A stretch of DNA of 64,000 nucleotides, from positions 213,009 to 277,008 of the forward strand of contig MU006240.1 of NCBI GenBank assembly GCA_010093685.1, read 5' to 3'. This stretch comes from Ophiobolus disseminans. Its lineage: Eukaryota; Ascomycota; Dothideomycetes; Pleosporales; Phaeosphaeriaceae. A model generated the notes under the pieces. That model was not told the DNA's origin. It saw only the letters and a program-made list of their open reading frames with translations, and ran no database searches. The position numbers were made by a program, and so were the translations under genes. This document shows, piece by piece, positions 42,939-54,026 of the stretch (within the stretch, counting starts at the first letter, position 1; each line of letters opens with the position of its first letter).

Positions 42939-43850
42939 CTACTTGGTGTTGAGAAGGACTTTGCGTCCATAGTCATCCGATTCCATAGGTATATCAAATT
43001 GGAGCGTTGAAAGGGTACCGAAGATCTTCAGCTCGGCCGATAAAACGGCTCCCGTGCGATCAGCTGTCGCAGTCTCGACTTGGCAGCCAATAACATGGAT
43101 CAAGGGCTCTGTAGGGAGGTCTGCATAAAGCCTGTGGATTGCGTCATCTATACTCGCCCAGGACCACGAAGGTGCTCGATATGGTACGGGCTCAAGTTTT
43201 GGTAGGCCCCAGATGCACTCTTCAGTGTTTCTCTTCCATGACAATTCGTTCACGAGTCGACTTCTCCACAATCCAGCACAATAATCCTCTTGAAGCCTGT
43301 GTCCCAGAACCTTGGCAACACCCGACAGAGCGACAAGTTTGTCGCTTGAATACATGAGATTACAGTTGGTGTACTCGCATAGGGTCCGTTCCCATAGTTC
43401 ACACAGCTCTTTTCTTAATTTTCGATCACTGTTGTCGACCAGAGAAAACGGCTTCTCCTGCTTGTAAAAAGCTAGCCGCTTTTGCTCTTGCGATTCTTCG
43501 GGCCTGAAGAAATCTCTGTCTCGGCAGGCCCAGCGGATGTGTTTCTGTGGCGATCAAGCTGTAACATTCCCACGACATCTGTCTACCACATAAATGAAGC
43601 ACCCTGGGGGCCAATAGTAATGTTTCCGCCTCCTCTCGGTTTTGTGGGGATGGCTCGGCGGAAGAGGAGAGATTCTTCCCCACACAATAGCGCATAAGTG
43701 GCACTCTTCGAGAGCTGACTGCTCGAGGCTCTCGAAGGTATCATGGTGGATTTGTTGATGGAATGATATCCGACCACAAAAGATGTTTTGGCAGATCTGA
43801 CACAACGTCCCGCCACAGTCCTTTGTTAGTAGTAGGAAAGGGTGAATCAC
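42939..43850 (-). pseudogene. Heterokaryon-incompatibility (HET) protein pseudogene with core deleted
   Basis: The N-terminal part (43,850-43,680) has LCQICQNIFCGRI and EECHLCAIVWGRI, typical of the zinc-ligand-like start of HET-domain proteins. The sequence then jumps directly to LLLAPRVLHLCGRQMSWECY, which normally follows the HET domain (the TLQE-LLxPRxLHF part). The HET core itself (the YxALSYxWG block and beyond) is missing, about 250 residues by family standard. A frame change near 43,520 leads to DRDFFRPEESQEQKRLAFYK and then the normal tail: KLVALSGVAKVLGHRLQ, YCAGLWRSRLVNELSWKR and RAPSWSWASIDDAIHRL. The tail ends at 42,939. Internal deletion plus frameshift mean it is not functional. 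Confidence 0.75.
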
Positions 43851-44266
43851 CTAGATGGCATCGGAGGAAGAGAGCAAGAACGACTCGGACCTGAAGAAGG
43901 CTCGAAGTGCAGGGTCATGGTGAGGGGGTTGTGTCCCTGTGAAACAGGCAACTGCCAGCCATTTCTTTGCTTTCCGTCACACAATAAACACCAACCTTTC
44001 CGATCCGATCCGATCCGATCAGATCATGGTCCAAACCCTCAAATTACGTGTACTGTATTACTTTACTAATTACTATGTTATCGTCGTCGAAGGGGTATCG
44101 TATATAATCGCTGGTATCGTGTACATCCAGGTTCAGTAAAGTGACATGCAATGCGCTCAAGAGATTCCGCCCACCAACCAAAAGAAAATGCAACGCTCGC
44201 GATATTTATGTGTGCGAAAATGCAAATGCAGACGCAATGAATGAAAGTATGCTGAACGGCGACATT
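43851..44266. other. Intergenic with a short (GATCC)n run
   Basis: A pentanucleotide run gatccgatccgatccgatc lies at about 44,002-44,020. Otherwise nothing recognised. Confidence 0.5.
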
Positions 44267-47200
44267 TTACATCCTCTCCATCATTTTACTCAACGCCAGC
44301 CAGTCCGCTAGTTCTGCTGCGTTGCTGTTTCTCTTACTCTTTTCTCCGTCAGCTTCGCCGTCAAGCGCAGCCTTGCTGCGATCTAGCACCGGAAGCGGCT
44401 TATCCGTATCGCCTGGGCGCTTCTGTCCAAAGCCGCTGTCGATGCGGGGAGATGCGACGCGCTTATGGCTGATGTTGGGTTGATTGGCGGTTGTTGTTGT
44501 AGTAGAGGGCGTGGAGAATGGTGGGGTGGTGACGCGTATGTTTATTTCGAGTTTTGGTATTACGGGGAGCGTAGATGGAGGAGGTGGTGGCGGTGGTGTG
44601 GCTTTGGAGCGAGGGGAAAAGAGAGATGGGGTGCGAAAGATGGATCTGTTTGGTTTCTGCGGAAGGGGTGAGGAGACTTGTCGCGGCTTCTCGACCTTCG
44701 TCTTCTGATGCTGTTGTATTCGAGCTTCCTGCTCTTTTTGTTGTCGTTCTTGGTCTTCTTGCTCCCTTTGTTGCTTGTCCTTGGTTTCTCCTTCCCTTCG
44801 TTGCCTATCCTTAGCTTCTTCGTCGCGGCGCTGCTTCATCTTCGCTTCGTACGCCGCAGCTTGTTCGGCGAGTTTACGATTACGATCTTCATCGCGCTTC
44901 TCTTTCTCTTCAGCGTCCTTAAGCAGCTGCATGATCTTGTCTTTCTCCTTTGCGTCGAGCTTCTCGGGTACACAAGCCAATGGGGTTTGATCCTTCTTAT
45001 TCTTGACATTGGACTTTGCACCGGTACGTAGCAGCATTGTCACAGTTCTCTTGCTGCCACCGACTGCGGCCGCATGCAACACTGTATTGGTTTCACTGTC
45101 CTTCACATCGACCTTTGCCCCGCGACGCAAGAGTGTGTCTGTGATCTCCCAGAGCCCTTTCTCGGCTGCGATGAACAGCGGTGTGCGACCTTCTCGATCT
45201 AAGCAGTTGATGTCCGCTCGCTGGAGAAGGAACTCGTCCACAAGGTCAATGCGATTGGCCTTGGCTGCAGAGTGGAGTGGGTATCTGCCCCCATAGAAGG
45301 GAGAGGCGAGGGACAGTTTAGTGCCTTTGGTCAGGAGGAGAGTGACGAGATCCGCATCGACAGTAGGATACTCCTCCAGCAAGAATGTGAGCGTATGTAA
45401 GGATAAGGGTAGATCTTGTGATGACGCTTGCGGCGATGGTGTGCGTCTCCCTCCCCGAGCAGTGCCGACGTTTGGATCGGCACTTTGTTCCAGGATGAGC
45501 TTGACGGTCTCAAACAAGTACTTGGGCAACAGTGGTGGCTGTAGCGGTATCTGCCGTAATATGGCCCAAAGCAACGAAGATCCAAGACTGGTCTTTGGCA
45601 GCGCATTTGGATCCAGGCCCATGGAGATCATGTTTTTGAGATCTGACGTGGGAAACATTGTCGAGAAGAGAGCTTCCTGAGCCTCTGATTCAGGACCGAC
45701 AGACTGCCGTCGCAATGCACCCGCACGACGGGACCATTCGTACTGGGCAAGGAGCTTCAGGATCTGCTTTTCGGAAGCAACCGACGCGTTCAGCCCTCCC
45801 TTTCCAGGAATCCAGTCCTTGAAATCGAAAGAGGCGCCGTGCTTCAGTAATGTTTCAGCAAAGACAAGCTTTCGCATGGTGATAGCGTAATGTAGTGCGT
45901 CGCATCTACCATGGTCTTCATGGCTGACACAATTCCAGCTGGTCCTCTTGTCTGCTTTCTCCATCAAAAGGGTCTCGACAACAGGCAGGGCTTCTTCGGG
46001 AAGCGTCTTAACAGCCAAGATAAGTGGTGTCGCACCGGACTTCTCGCGCATGCTTCTGCTTACACCACGCTCACAAAAAGGAATCGCAGCAGTGGCGATG
46101 TCTTTCCAAGTCGAAGGCTCTGTGGGCACGCTCGTAGCAATGTGATGGAGTGCTGTCATTCCTGCTACGTCCCAGGAATTCGTACTAGGTGGAATGGTGA
46201 GTAGTGGTACTACATGCCATTGCTGGTTCAGGACCGCAAGCAGTAGCGGAGTGTGTTTGTTCGAATCGACAATGGTGGTTTCAGCACGAGCTCGGAGGAG
46301 GATGCGGACAGTCTTCTCGAGACCGTTCGCTGCAGCGAGATGAAGAATAGTCTGTTCTTTCGTGTTGACTGCACGAGGATCAGATGCCTTGATCAACGTT
46401 TCAAGATCAGGCTCGTTGTCTTTCTTCGCGAGATTGGCAGCGTACAGTAAAGGCGTCAGACCAGCGAGGTTCGTCTTTCGTGGATTTGCCCCGTTTTTTA
46501 ACAAGACTTCCATGCATGATCTGCTATGGGTTGCTAAATGCAAAGCTGTGTTCCCGTCGTTGTCTGGAGCATTGACATTGACACCAGAGCCCAGAAGTAG
46601 ATGCGCGACCCTTGCGTAGCCGAAAGTAGGAGAGACTGCGCGGTGAAGTAACGTCTTGCCATCCGGATATATGACTGTGGCGTTCGCGCCTTTCGATAGG
46701 AGGCAGTCAAAAATAGCGGAAATGCTCTCCTTGTCCTGCGCCAACGGTCCCTCGAAGACGGCTTGTAGCACGGTAAGACCCTTGGCGTCACGCACAGTGA
46801 CGTCTGCCTTGTGCTTGACTAGTGTCTGAACAACAGGTGCACCAGCGCATTCGAGCGAAACGAATATGGGGCGATAGCCTCGAGCCGTTTCGCGATCCGG
46901 GTCCGCCCCGTTGCTTAGGAACATCTCTACTAAGCCAGCATCATCTCTCTTGATTGCTTCAACAAGCACAGTGGAGTCAGGGTCACAGGCTGCTGAGAAG
47001 ATATCCGCTATCAATTCATTCCCGATGCTGAAGCGGGCCTGACTTCTTTCCACGTGTTTTAGAAGCATTTCCTTCTCTTTGGCTAGCTTGTCCCGCCTGC
47101 CATGTGCAGCGTTGATGATTGCCACCGCACCGTGGATGTTGTTTGCTAGTAAAGCTGCTTCCGCTGGACTTTGACCTCTGGAATTCAGAGCATCGTACTT

Positions 47201-47797
47201 GGCTCCAAGCTTCAGCAGGGCCACGATAATCGCAAGTGACCCAGACTTTGATGCAGCGTAGTGAAGGACCGTTTCGTGTGTGTCGGTTGTGTGAGCTTCG
47301 AGTCCAGGTCCAGACTCCAGAAGCATATCGATAATATCGAGCCGGTTTTTCTTGATCGCCAAGTGAAGAGCCGTTTCTCCGTCTTTCGTAGTGGCATCTA
47401 AGTTTGCGCCAGAATCGAGTAGTGTCCTGACAATACCGGTGTAACCGTTCGCAACGGCAATACATAGCGGAGGCTGGCCTATTCCATCAATATCGTCCGG
47501 TGACCCGCCATTTCGAAGGAAATGTGTAAGCGCGGCTTCACGTTGATGATAGACGGCGTGATATATCGGTGTCCAGTCTTTCGAAGGTTCAAATGTCTGG
47601 TCGGCTTCTGGTATCGCCGCGGGCTTTCCAAGTTTGCACCTCAACACCTCCACGTGCGTCTGTAGTTTTGAGTTCTTCCGTACCAATCCTCGAGACCTAG
47701 TACTCTCCGGATCCAAAGCACCAACACGAGGAACAGGGATCGGGGGCTCCATCTCACTGGACGCGCGACCGAGACAAATGCAAGACTTCGACTTCAT
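44267..47797 (-). CDS. Large ankyrin-repeat protein with C-terminal coiled coil
   Basis: A single exon of 1,176 aa. Residues of about 70-940 hold many ankyrin repeats, clear examples being DGETALHLAIKKNRLDIIDM, DNDGNTALHLATHSRSCMEV, NTKEQTILHLAAANGLEKTV, GGRYPLHSAAKANRIDLVDE and DREGRTPLFIAAEKGLWEIT. Several repeats between 540 and 770 are degenerate. Residues of about 955-1,045 are a charged Glu/Lys/Arg/Gln coiled coil (KDKQQREQEDQERQQKEQEA). A Pro-run (PPPPPPPS) and Thr-rich segment follow, and the end is SKMMERM. No membrane segment, kinase or NACHT module is visible, so it is not a typical NLR. Ankyrin arrays bind proteins; the partner is unknown. I chose the first Met; MEPPIPVPRV 15 codons later is an alternative start. 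Confidence 0.9.
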   Translation of the reverse strand: MKSKSCICLGRASSEMEPPIPVPRVGALDPESTRSRGLVRKNSKLQTHVEVLRCKLGKPAAIPEADQTFEPSKDWTPIYHAVYHQREAALTHFLRNGGSPDDIDGIGQPPLCIAVANGYTGIVRTLLDSGANLDATTKDGETALHLAIKKNRLDIIDMLLESGPGLEAHTTDTHETVLHYAASKSGSLAIIVALLKLGAKYDALNSRGQSPAEAALLANNIHGAVAIINAAHGRRDKLAKEKEMLLKHVERSQARFSIGNELIADIFSAACDPDSTVLVEAIKRDDAGLVEMFLSNGADPDRETARGYRPIFVSLECAGAPVVQTLVKHKADVTVRDAKGLTVLQAVFEGPLAQDKESISAIFDCLLSKGANATVIYPDGKTLLHRAVSPTFGYARVAHLLLGSGVNVNAPDNDGNTALHLATHSRSCMEVLLKNGANPRKTNLAGLTPLLYAANLAKKDNEPDLETLIKASDPRAVNTKEQTILHLAAANGLEKTVRILLRARAETTIVDSNKHTPLLLAVLNQQWHVVPLLTIPPSTNSWDVAGMTALHHIATSVPTEPSTWKDIATAAIPFCERGVSRSMREKSGATPLILAVKTLPEEALPVVETLLMEKADKRTSWNCVSHEDHGRCDALHYAITMRKLVFAETLLKHGASFDFKDWIPGKGGLNASVASEKQILKLLAQYEWSRRAGALRRQSVGPESEAQEALFSTMFPTSDLKNMISMGLDPNALPKTSLGSSLLWAILRQIPLQPPLLPKYLFETVKLILEQSADPNVGTARGGRRTPSPQASSQDLPLSLHTLTFLLEEYPTVDADLVTLLLTKGTKLSLASPFYGGRYPLHSAAKANRIDLVDEFLLQRADINCLDREGRTPLFIAAEKGLWEITDTLLRRGAKVDVKDSETNTVLHAAAVGGSKRTVTMLLRTGAKSNVKNKKDQTPLACVPEKLDAKEKDKIMQLLKDAEEKEKRDEDRNRKLAEQAAAYEAKMKQRRDEEAKDRQRREGETKDKQQREQEDQERQQKEQEARIQQHQKTKVEKPRQVSSPLPQKPNRSIFRTPSLFSPRSKATPPPPPPPSTLPVIPKLEINIRVTTPPFSTPSTTTTTANQPNISHKRVASPRIDSGFGQKRPGDTDKPLPVLDRSKAALDGEADGEKSKRNSNAAELADWLALSKMMERM

Positions 47798-50052
47798 GTT
47801 CGTGGGTCGACATAGAAAGGATGCTCAAAGAAGTATATCGAAAAGAACTATTACGAACTAGAGCGGGGAAGCAAAAAGCTGCCGCACGAACGCCCTGGGT
47901 ACAAGCCATTCAAAAGCAATCCCACGCACTAGAGAACGTCAAGGAGATTGACAACTGACATACACGCTACACCATGCAGGCCATGTTCAGAAGCGGTAAG
48001 AAAGAAGCGTAACTCACGAATCAGGTACCATCCCATCATAGCCATCGCATCACTCCCAGACCGCCAAACGCCTGGTCCACTTACCAATAACGGTTCGAAT
48101 GAGGTACCTTGAACCTAGATGCGCCCCAAGTCCATCCTCGAAACGCTCAGCTCGATCCAAAAGCGTGCTGCAGCCACGCCAACGCAAGGTGGCGATCATC
48201 CTTGGAAATAAGCGAGCGCTCAGCTCTTTGCCAATTGTTTGAAGACATCGTGCGATTGCTGCCTCCACCCTGCAGCGCTCGCATCACGCCTTCATGTATC
48301 GGGACGCACATCGCCCGCATTATTGGCAGCCACTAAGGTCTCGGACAACTGGCACGCCCACTCACAACGACTTCGGCGATGATTGACGAGCATCAAACTT
48401 CGGTCTTTCGAGGCACCGGTGCCGCTCACCTACGCTTGAGGCGTGCTTCGCTACCGCCGTTCCACGTGCATGCCCAGGTGTGGCTTGATTGGTTCAGGGG
48501 CACCGGGTACCCCTTCCTATCCATTGACATATACCGGCGGCAACAAATGCGGAACAACGACTTCCGCAGAGTCTCCGTGGTCAACAATTGGACTCTTGGT
48601 GTTTGTGTGGTTGGAGTGGAAATTGGATGGGGATAAGGAAAGAGACGTGCCACGTTCCTAAGCTGCGGAAGGCCGGAAGTAACTAGCGCAAACCGTACGT
48701 GTCATCACAGCATGCCTTTTGCACGACTTAATCACCACTCCACAACAAACATTCGAACTTCAAATCCTTTCCAGCAAAGAAGCCATCCCAGTATTCATTT
48801 CCCATCACCGAGATGAAGCAAAAAGTTCGAATGCTCGCGCATGGATGAGCGCTAAAACTCCGCAAGGGCCGCGGCGCGCCTCTTAGCGGGAGATCGGCCG
48901 CCACTTCAATATTGCGGGTGGATTAAGTTTCGAGCCTCACGATAATTGCCCATCATATAGGGATGGATAGGGGCGACTACCACAGTATCGCCTTCCAATG
49001 GTATCTGGAAACCATGCTCAACCCTCACACTCTACCGCTGAAACGAATATATCCGCGTCAACAACAACCACGAGTTACTATACTTAGCGTGGCGAGTTGA
49101 TCGACTTGAAACATCACAGTACCGTTTTGATCGCATGTACATCTGCGAGGGGATTGCGACTGGACCAAGGTTTTTCTAGGGTCGCCTCGATCGTCGGTGT
49201 CTCCCTAGTGTTATCACTTAGACCTCGCATCCCGTCCCTGATGGCAAACGTTGAAACTAATGCGATTGCGAGATGTAAGACTTAGCAAACCTTTTCCTCT
49301 TGCCACAAGTGTACCATTTTAGAGTTTCGTCCACCACGCCAATGACGACAAAAACGGCAATTGAAGGCGGCACGTTGAGAAGCTAGCAAGCATAGAGAAG
49401 ACAAGAGGAACAACCACGTGACTTGGCGACTGCGCACCCGAGCGCATGAATTAGCTTCGCGAGAATGACTACAATTAACCGGTGCTTGTCAAGGAGATGT
49501 CTACTAGACTAAGAAATTTTAGTAATCGGTAGTACGGCGGCGGCGGCGACGTGCAGCAGGCATATATGAATTCGCTTCCTCGCTTTACACAACCAAAGCA
49601 ACTAGTCGGCCCGATCAGTCGCTACGTGTCAAAGAATATGTCGACCAAGCCAAGAAAGTGTCATACTTGATAGTCTGGGGCGGTGGCAATTTACAGTATG
49701 AACATCACATCCGAACATCAGGACTCAGAGTTTGTAGACGCGAAATTATATAAGCGAATAACTACAGCTAATGGTGGTGCTTTGCTATACATAGCGTGGC
49801 AACATGATCCTCCTAGGATCTGAAACGACAACGACAACAATGAACGAGTGTAAAGAGGCGATATGCACATCGCCTCCGTGGGAATGAGATCAACAACACT
49901 GCCCTCTTACTCCAAACTTACGATCGCCGTCTGCTCACAGCGCATCTCGCCACCCTCAAAATAACCTCCATCGCCAACACTGTGATCTGGATCGCCCCAA
50001 GGAACTGCGACAAATTGGGTAGTGAATGCCGACTCTAAGCAGTCGGGATTGC
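47798..50052. other. Gene-poor intergenic block, 2.25 kb
   Basis: Frames are all under 90 codons and without domains. Parts near 49,500-49,800 are AT-rich, but I saw no repeat pair. No RNA gene recognised. Confidence 0.45.
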
Positions 50053-51555
50053 TTAGAACTTGACGCCCAGCTTCCATCCCACCTGCAATGCGCGAGACCA
50101 AACGAAGCAGCCCGATGCGATGATGTAACAAAGAGCAGTCCAGACGATGATGCCCCAGTATGCGCCTCCAGCAGCTGAGATCAAACTTCCTGCGATAGGA
50201 ATGCCTGTCAGCGTCGAGAAAGACACGACCGTGTAACAGGTGGCATAGTAACGTCCATACTGACTGGTGTCGCAAAGTTGTCCAACGCAAACTGGAGTCA
50301 CCGAAATGTTCGATCCAGATGCGAAGCCAAAGACGACTGCATAGACGATCGTAAGTGCTTTGATGGCGTTCGCCTCAGCCGATGTCGTGGGTGTGAGTAG
50401 CGACGCAGGCAGCCAAAAGGTCAACGACGAAGCCGAGCATATCGCAAGCGCAGCGATCATGCTGTTGAAGCGACCAAATTTGTCAGCCAGGAGCCCAGGC
50501 ACCCACCGGCCAACACAGCTTCCAGCGTTAAATATGGCCACCAGCTGATAACTGAACGCCGGACTCATCGCGCCTGTCGAACTCGCAAAGGTCGCTAGGT
50601 ACGTGATGGGCACGAACAACGCCCACTCCATCGCAAACAGACCAATTGTAAGCAGCAAATATGACGGCTCGCGGAAGATGCGAAAGTCGGGCAGGACAGA
50701 CTGTCCGGGCTTTGGCTCGAGTCGTGAACGAATGAGCACGCAGCAGACGATGCAGCAAAACACATCGATAAAGCCGACAATGCGCGTCGCCCACGCAAAT
50801 CCAACAGATGGCAAGAGCTGCTGCAGTGCAAGTGGGAAGATGACACCACCCAGACTGCCTCCTGCGGCCGCAATACCCGTGGCATTCCCCCTCTTCTCTA
50901 GGAAAAAATGACTCACAGCCGCAAACGCAGGCGTAAAGATCAAACTCGTTCCCAAGCCGCCCAGCACGCCAAAGACGAGGAAAAAGTGCCAGTACAGCGT
51001 GCACACGCCAAGCAAGAAGTTGCTTGCGCAGAGAAGGACGCTGCCGGAAATGACGAGCAGCTTGGGTCCATGGGCGTCGAAAATGGGCCCGATTTGCAGG
51101 CCGCAGAAAAACGACAGGAACACGTACATGCTGAAGATCCAGCTGATGCTGCTCTCGCTGTACGCTGCAAGCTGGTGCGACGCAATGTAGCTGTGGTACA
51201 CGCCGACGCTGTTCATCATACCGAGGGCAGCGAGGAGACCCATGAAGGAACCTAGGACAACGGACCAGGCGCCGAGGCCACCTTCAGGGTAGGCTGCTTC
51301 AACATTGGTGTGGTGAGAATGTGCGATGGAGGCTGCTTTTTCTGGGTCTTCAGGGCCAGTTGCAGTGACGCTTTGGGCTTTCTCCGGCGCTGCCTGCGAG
51401 GCCTGGGCAGCGGCGGTGGGAGTTTGGGCACTTAGGCATGGTGAGAGTGCGTCGGATGGTGGGATGGTAAATTCAGCGCTTGGGAAGGTATTTACGCGCG
51501 TGAGATTGTAGTCTTGATGTTGTCCTGGCGTGCTGCCGTTGGTTTCGCTGTGCAT
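50053..51555 (-). CDS. MFS transporter, monocarboxylate-permease type
   Basis: A single exon of 500 aa. The N-terminal 88 residues are cytosolic and Ser/Pro/Ala-rich; YPEGGLGAWSVVLGSFMG starts TM1 as in fungal MCH-like (SLC16-like) permeases. About 12 hydrophobic segments follow. Useful motifs are GPIFDAHGPKLLVISGSVLL (the loop 2-3 D-x-x-G-x-R/K region), FFLEKRGNATGIAAAGGSLG (loop 4-5 with K-R-G-x-A-x-G) and GRWVPGLLADKFGRFNSM (second-half signature). The family moves monocarboxylates, riboflavin or related small acids across the plasma membrane; the substrate cannot be told from sequence. The start codon is followed by Ser/Thr/Asn-rich sequence and no closer Met fits. Confidence 0.92.
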   Translation of the reverse strand: MHSETNGSTPGQHQDYNLTRVNTFPSAEFTIPPSDALSPCLSAQTPTAAAQASQAAPEKAQSVTATGPEDPEKAASIAHSHHTNVEAAYPEGGLGAWSVVLGSFMGLLAALGMMNSVGVYHSYIASHQLAAYSESSISWIFSMYVFLSFFCGLQIGPIFDAHGPKLLVISGSVLLCASNFLLGVCTLYWHFFLVFGVLGGLGTSLIFTPAFAAVSHFFLEKRGNATGIAAAGGSLGGVIFPLALQQLLPSVGFAWATRIVGFIDVFCCIVCCVLIRSRLEPKPGQSVLPDFRIFREPSYLLLTIGLFAMEWALFVPITYLATFASSTGAMSPAFSYQLVAIFNAGSCVGRWVPGLLADKFGRFNSMIAALAICSASSLTFWLPASLLTPTTSAEANAIKALTIVYAVVFGFASGSNISVTPVCVGQLCDTSQYGRYYATCYTVVSFSTLTGIPIAGSLISAAGGAYWGIIVWTALCYIIASGCFVWSRALQVGWKLGVKF

Positions 51556-51727
51556 ACGATGCTAGGGAGAGAGATGTGGGTGGTGTAGTGTGTGAATGCG
51601 CAATTGATGCACAGAGACGGTGATTTCCGATGACGAGATGAAGTAATGACGTTGGTCCACAATAGTCCCCAGAAATCGTGTTCTTGTCCCCTCGTTTTAT
51701 CCTCCCATGCAATCAATGACGACAGCT

Positions 51728-51815
51728 CAATGTCCCCGAGAGGTTTGGTGCACAACGTTCAATGTTCCCGAGAGGCTTGGTGCACAACAGTTATGTCTCC
51801 GAGAGGTATGGTATG
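51728..51815. promoter_or_regulatory. Three direct repeats about 170-260 bp upstream of the MFS gene
   Basis: Units starting at 51,728, 51,760 and 51,793 share aatgtyyccgagaggyttgg, and the first two continue with tgcacaac. On the gene strand the core is CCTCTCGG. The spacing (32-33 bp, about three helical turns) and position suggest a regulator-binding array. The regulator is unknown. Confidence 0.5.
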
Positions 51816-52298
51816 AAAGTAGAAAATTGTGCGATATCGCGGGGTTAAGTAGTCATCGCTACGGCCGCGGCCGCAGCCGAAGCGCCAGAATTGGGGAAAG
51901 AAATTCGTTTTCCGGGTCATGTGGCGATTGGTCGGGCCCGACATAATTACCTAAGTGGCTTCCCGCCGACGGAAAACGCACCCATCACAAGATGAAGAAA
52001 AGATGCATTACAATGCAGTTGTGAGAGTGTCATCTTCATCGGCAAGTCGCTCGGGATGCTCAAATTGCTACAATCCCGCAACAGCATCTTTCTCGAGCCA
52101 ACTCCGCTTCACGAACTTTTCAGTAGTAGACCTCTCATCGTCCGTAGCACCCTCTACCATGCTATAACACAGTAAAGAATGGTCGGCCTACAGGCTGCCC
52201 GAGAAACAATGCAGAGTCGGTGTATTTTACATCCCCACAATCTGAGACAATGTGGATGTCACTCATGGAATCCTCAACCTCCCATATCGCGACCGTCA
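51816..52298. other. Intergenic spacer between MFS promoter and the neighbouring gene's 3' end
   Basis: 483 bp, no gene recognised. A not-I-like GC palindrome (gcggccgc) sits at about 51,864. Confidence 0.4.
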
Positions 52299-53350
52299 CT
52301 ACAGCTTCCACTCCAATCCCTCGGCAATCTCAAACACCCCGCCCTCCATCCATGCGCCGACGCTCCACGGCTTCAGACCATTCGGCCACCACTTCCCATC
52401 TTCTTCGCCGACTCCATCAGGTCTCTCCTGCTCCTGACCCATCTCGACCCAACAACCCCTCGCTTTGCACTTTGCCTGCAGTTCAAATCCAGTCCACCTT
52501 TCCGTTCCTACTAGCAACGCTTCCTCGTTCTTCTTGCTTATATCGTACGCATCAATAGAAGTATCAAGCTCTGACTCGAACTCAGCAGCCGTAAGACGAG
52601 CGGCTGGTTCCAGAAGAGGCGGTTGAACGTTGAGTAGGCTCAAGGGTACGTATGCAGTATTCGCTGGAAAGGCTGGGATCCATCGCCATGGCGTCAACGT
52701 GCACTTGAAGAAAGGCGCCATGCCATCGCCATCCTTGGAGTCTGGTGGAAAGACCTGTATGGTGAGGGATGAGGGTGGTGAGCTCCCTACTGGTGTTGTT
52801 GGGGCAGAGAACTCGAAACGCGCAAGGTGCTTGGGTATATTCCAATTTAACCTGCCGTTATAGACCGTGGTGCGTTGCGAGACGTAAATGCGAGAGATCC
52901 TAAGAGCTCTCTTGGGGATTTTGGGTAAGCCAGAGGCAGGCTGGGGAACGGCGAAATTTCCGGGAACGAGTATGAGTTCATCGTACGGACCTATGAGGTT
53001 TGTAAGATGGAACACTAGGGGCACAGAGGGGGAGAGGTTGGAATGGGGTTGATAAGATACCAAGGACGTAATGAGAGAGAATAGATGTCACGCCGAGTCG
53101 ACTTGCACCCAAGGGAACTCACAAACCTACCAACAGGTGTATCCAGATACCTCACGACCATCACCGCGCCCAACCCACCCTGGAATTTACCATTCTCCTC
53201 ATCACTCCATTCCTCTTGCAGTGGATCATAAACACCCTTTGGCAACTCTTTCAGCCGCATGAAAAGCATGTAACTCTCCGCTTTCATGGCCCATGGCCCC
53301 TTCGCGCGCTGCACGGGGTGAACCGGAGGTTCGGGCTGGATGCTGGGCAT
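52299..53350 (-). CDS. Acetoacetate-decarboxylase-fold protein
   Basis: Exons 53,350-53,131 and 52,990-52,299 give 303 aa. The single intron is long for this window (140 bp; donor GTAGGT, acceptor CATAG) and joins DTPVG to PYDELILVPGNF. The pattern of PWAMKAESYMLFMRL, GGLGAVMVVRYLDTPVGPYD, RISRIYVSQRTTVYNGRLNW and NIPKHLARFEF is that of the fungal branch of the ADC-like beta-barrel superfamily. The Schiff-base Lys of true acetoacetate decarboxylase could not be assigned; NWNIPKHLARF offers a Lys at the corresponding NxPK position. The natural substrate is unknown. The gene is divergent from the secreted hydrolase, with about 680 bp between starts. Confidence 0.8.
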
Positions 53351-54026
53351 ACTAGCGATTTGTCCTGATAATTCAGACGAGAGTCGTCAGCGGTGTTAGC
53401 CCCTTTCTTTGGTCGACCGAATAGGTAGTGGATGATGATGATTCCGGGCCGTTGAAAGACGTTCATGCAATGACGTTGAACGCGCACCCTTGTTGTCCCA
53501 CGTCGGTAAGTTGAACGTCGCCAAGATTCCCTTCGGCTTTCTCCGAATCCTACAAGAATGCCGCACACCTTGAAAAAGACGTAAGAAGAGTTTGATGACA
53601 CAGAAGAGCTTAAAAAATCTCAGTTATAGCCACTGCTATGTTGAGAGTTGACTAGAGATCTGTAAGCAGGTGCGATGATTAGTAGTATCGAGAATGCAAG
53701 TACTTGTTCTTTCCTGCGGCGCAACACAAGCCGTTTTCGATGGATGCGCTTTAATTCCGCAACACGAAGATGCAGGTGCTCGCCACGAGGTCGCAATTTC
53801 GGCGCTACTTTAACTGGGAGGCTTCGACCGTGCGGAAATAATCTGGAAGTCGGGAAAGGACACGGCAAGATGCACACATGGACGACAAGGATGATGACTT
53901 GTCAATTCAACGCCAGCCCGCAACTGCTCAGCCCTGGTTGGATCGCTTTCCGTCACCCACCAGCCTGGAATTATAAGATGCCGCTCAGCTGCAAGAACTA
54001 GGACACCCGGCATCTCTCAACTTACC
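53351..54026. promoter_or_regulatory. Divergent promoter region
   Basis: 676 bp between starts of the ADC-fold gene and the hydrolase gene, with no coding signal. A TATA-like ttataagatgccg is at about 53,971, some 55 bp before the hydrolase start. Confidence 0.45.

Noticed and set aside
47798..50052. Possible hidden gene in a 2.25-kb gap
   Set aside because: No frame exceeds 90 codons and I could not chain frames with GT/AG introns into any recognisable protein.
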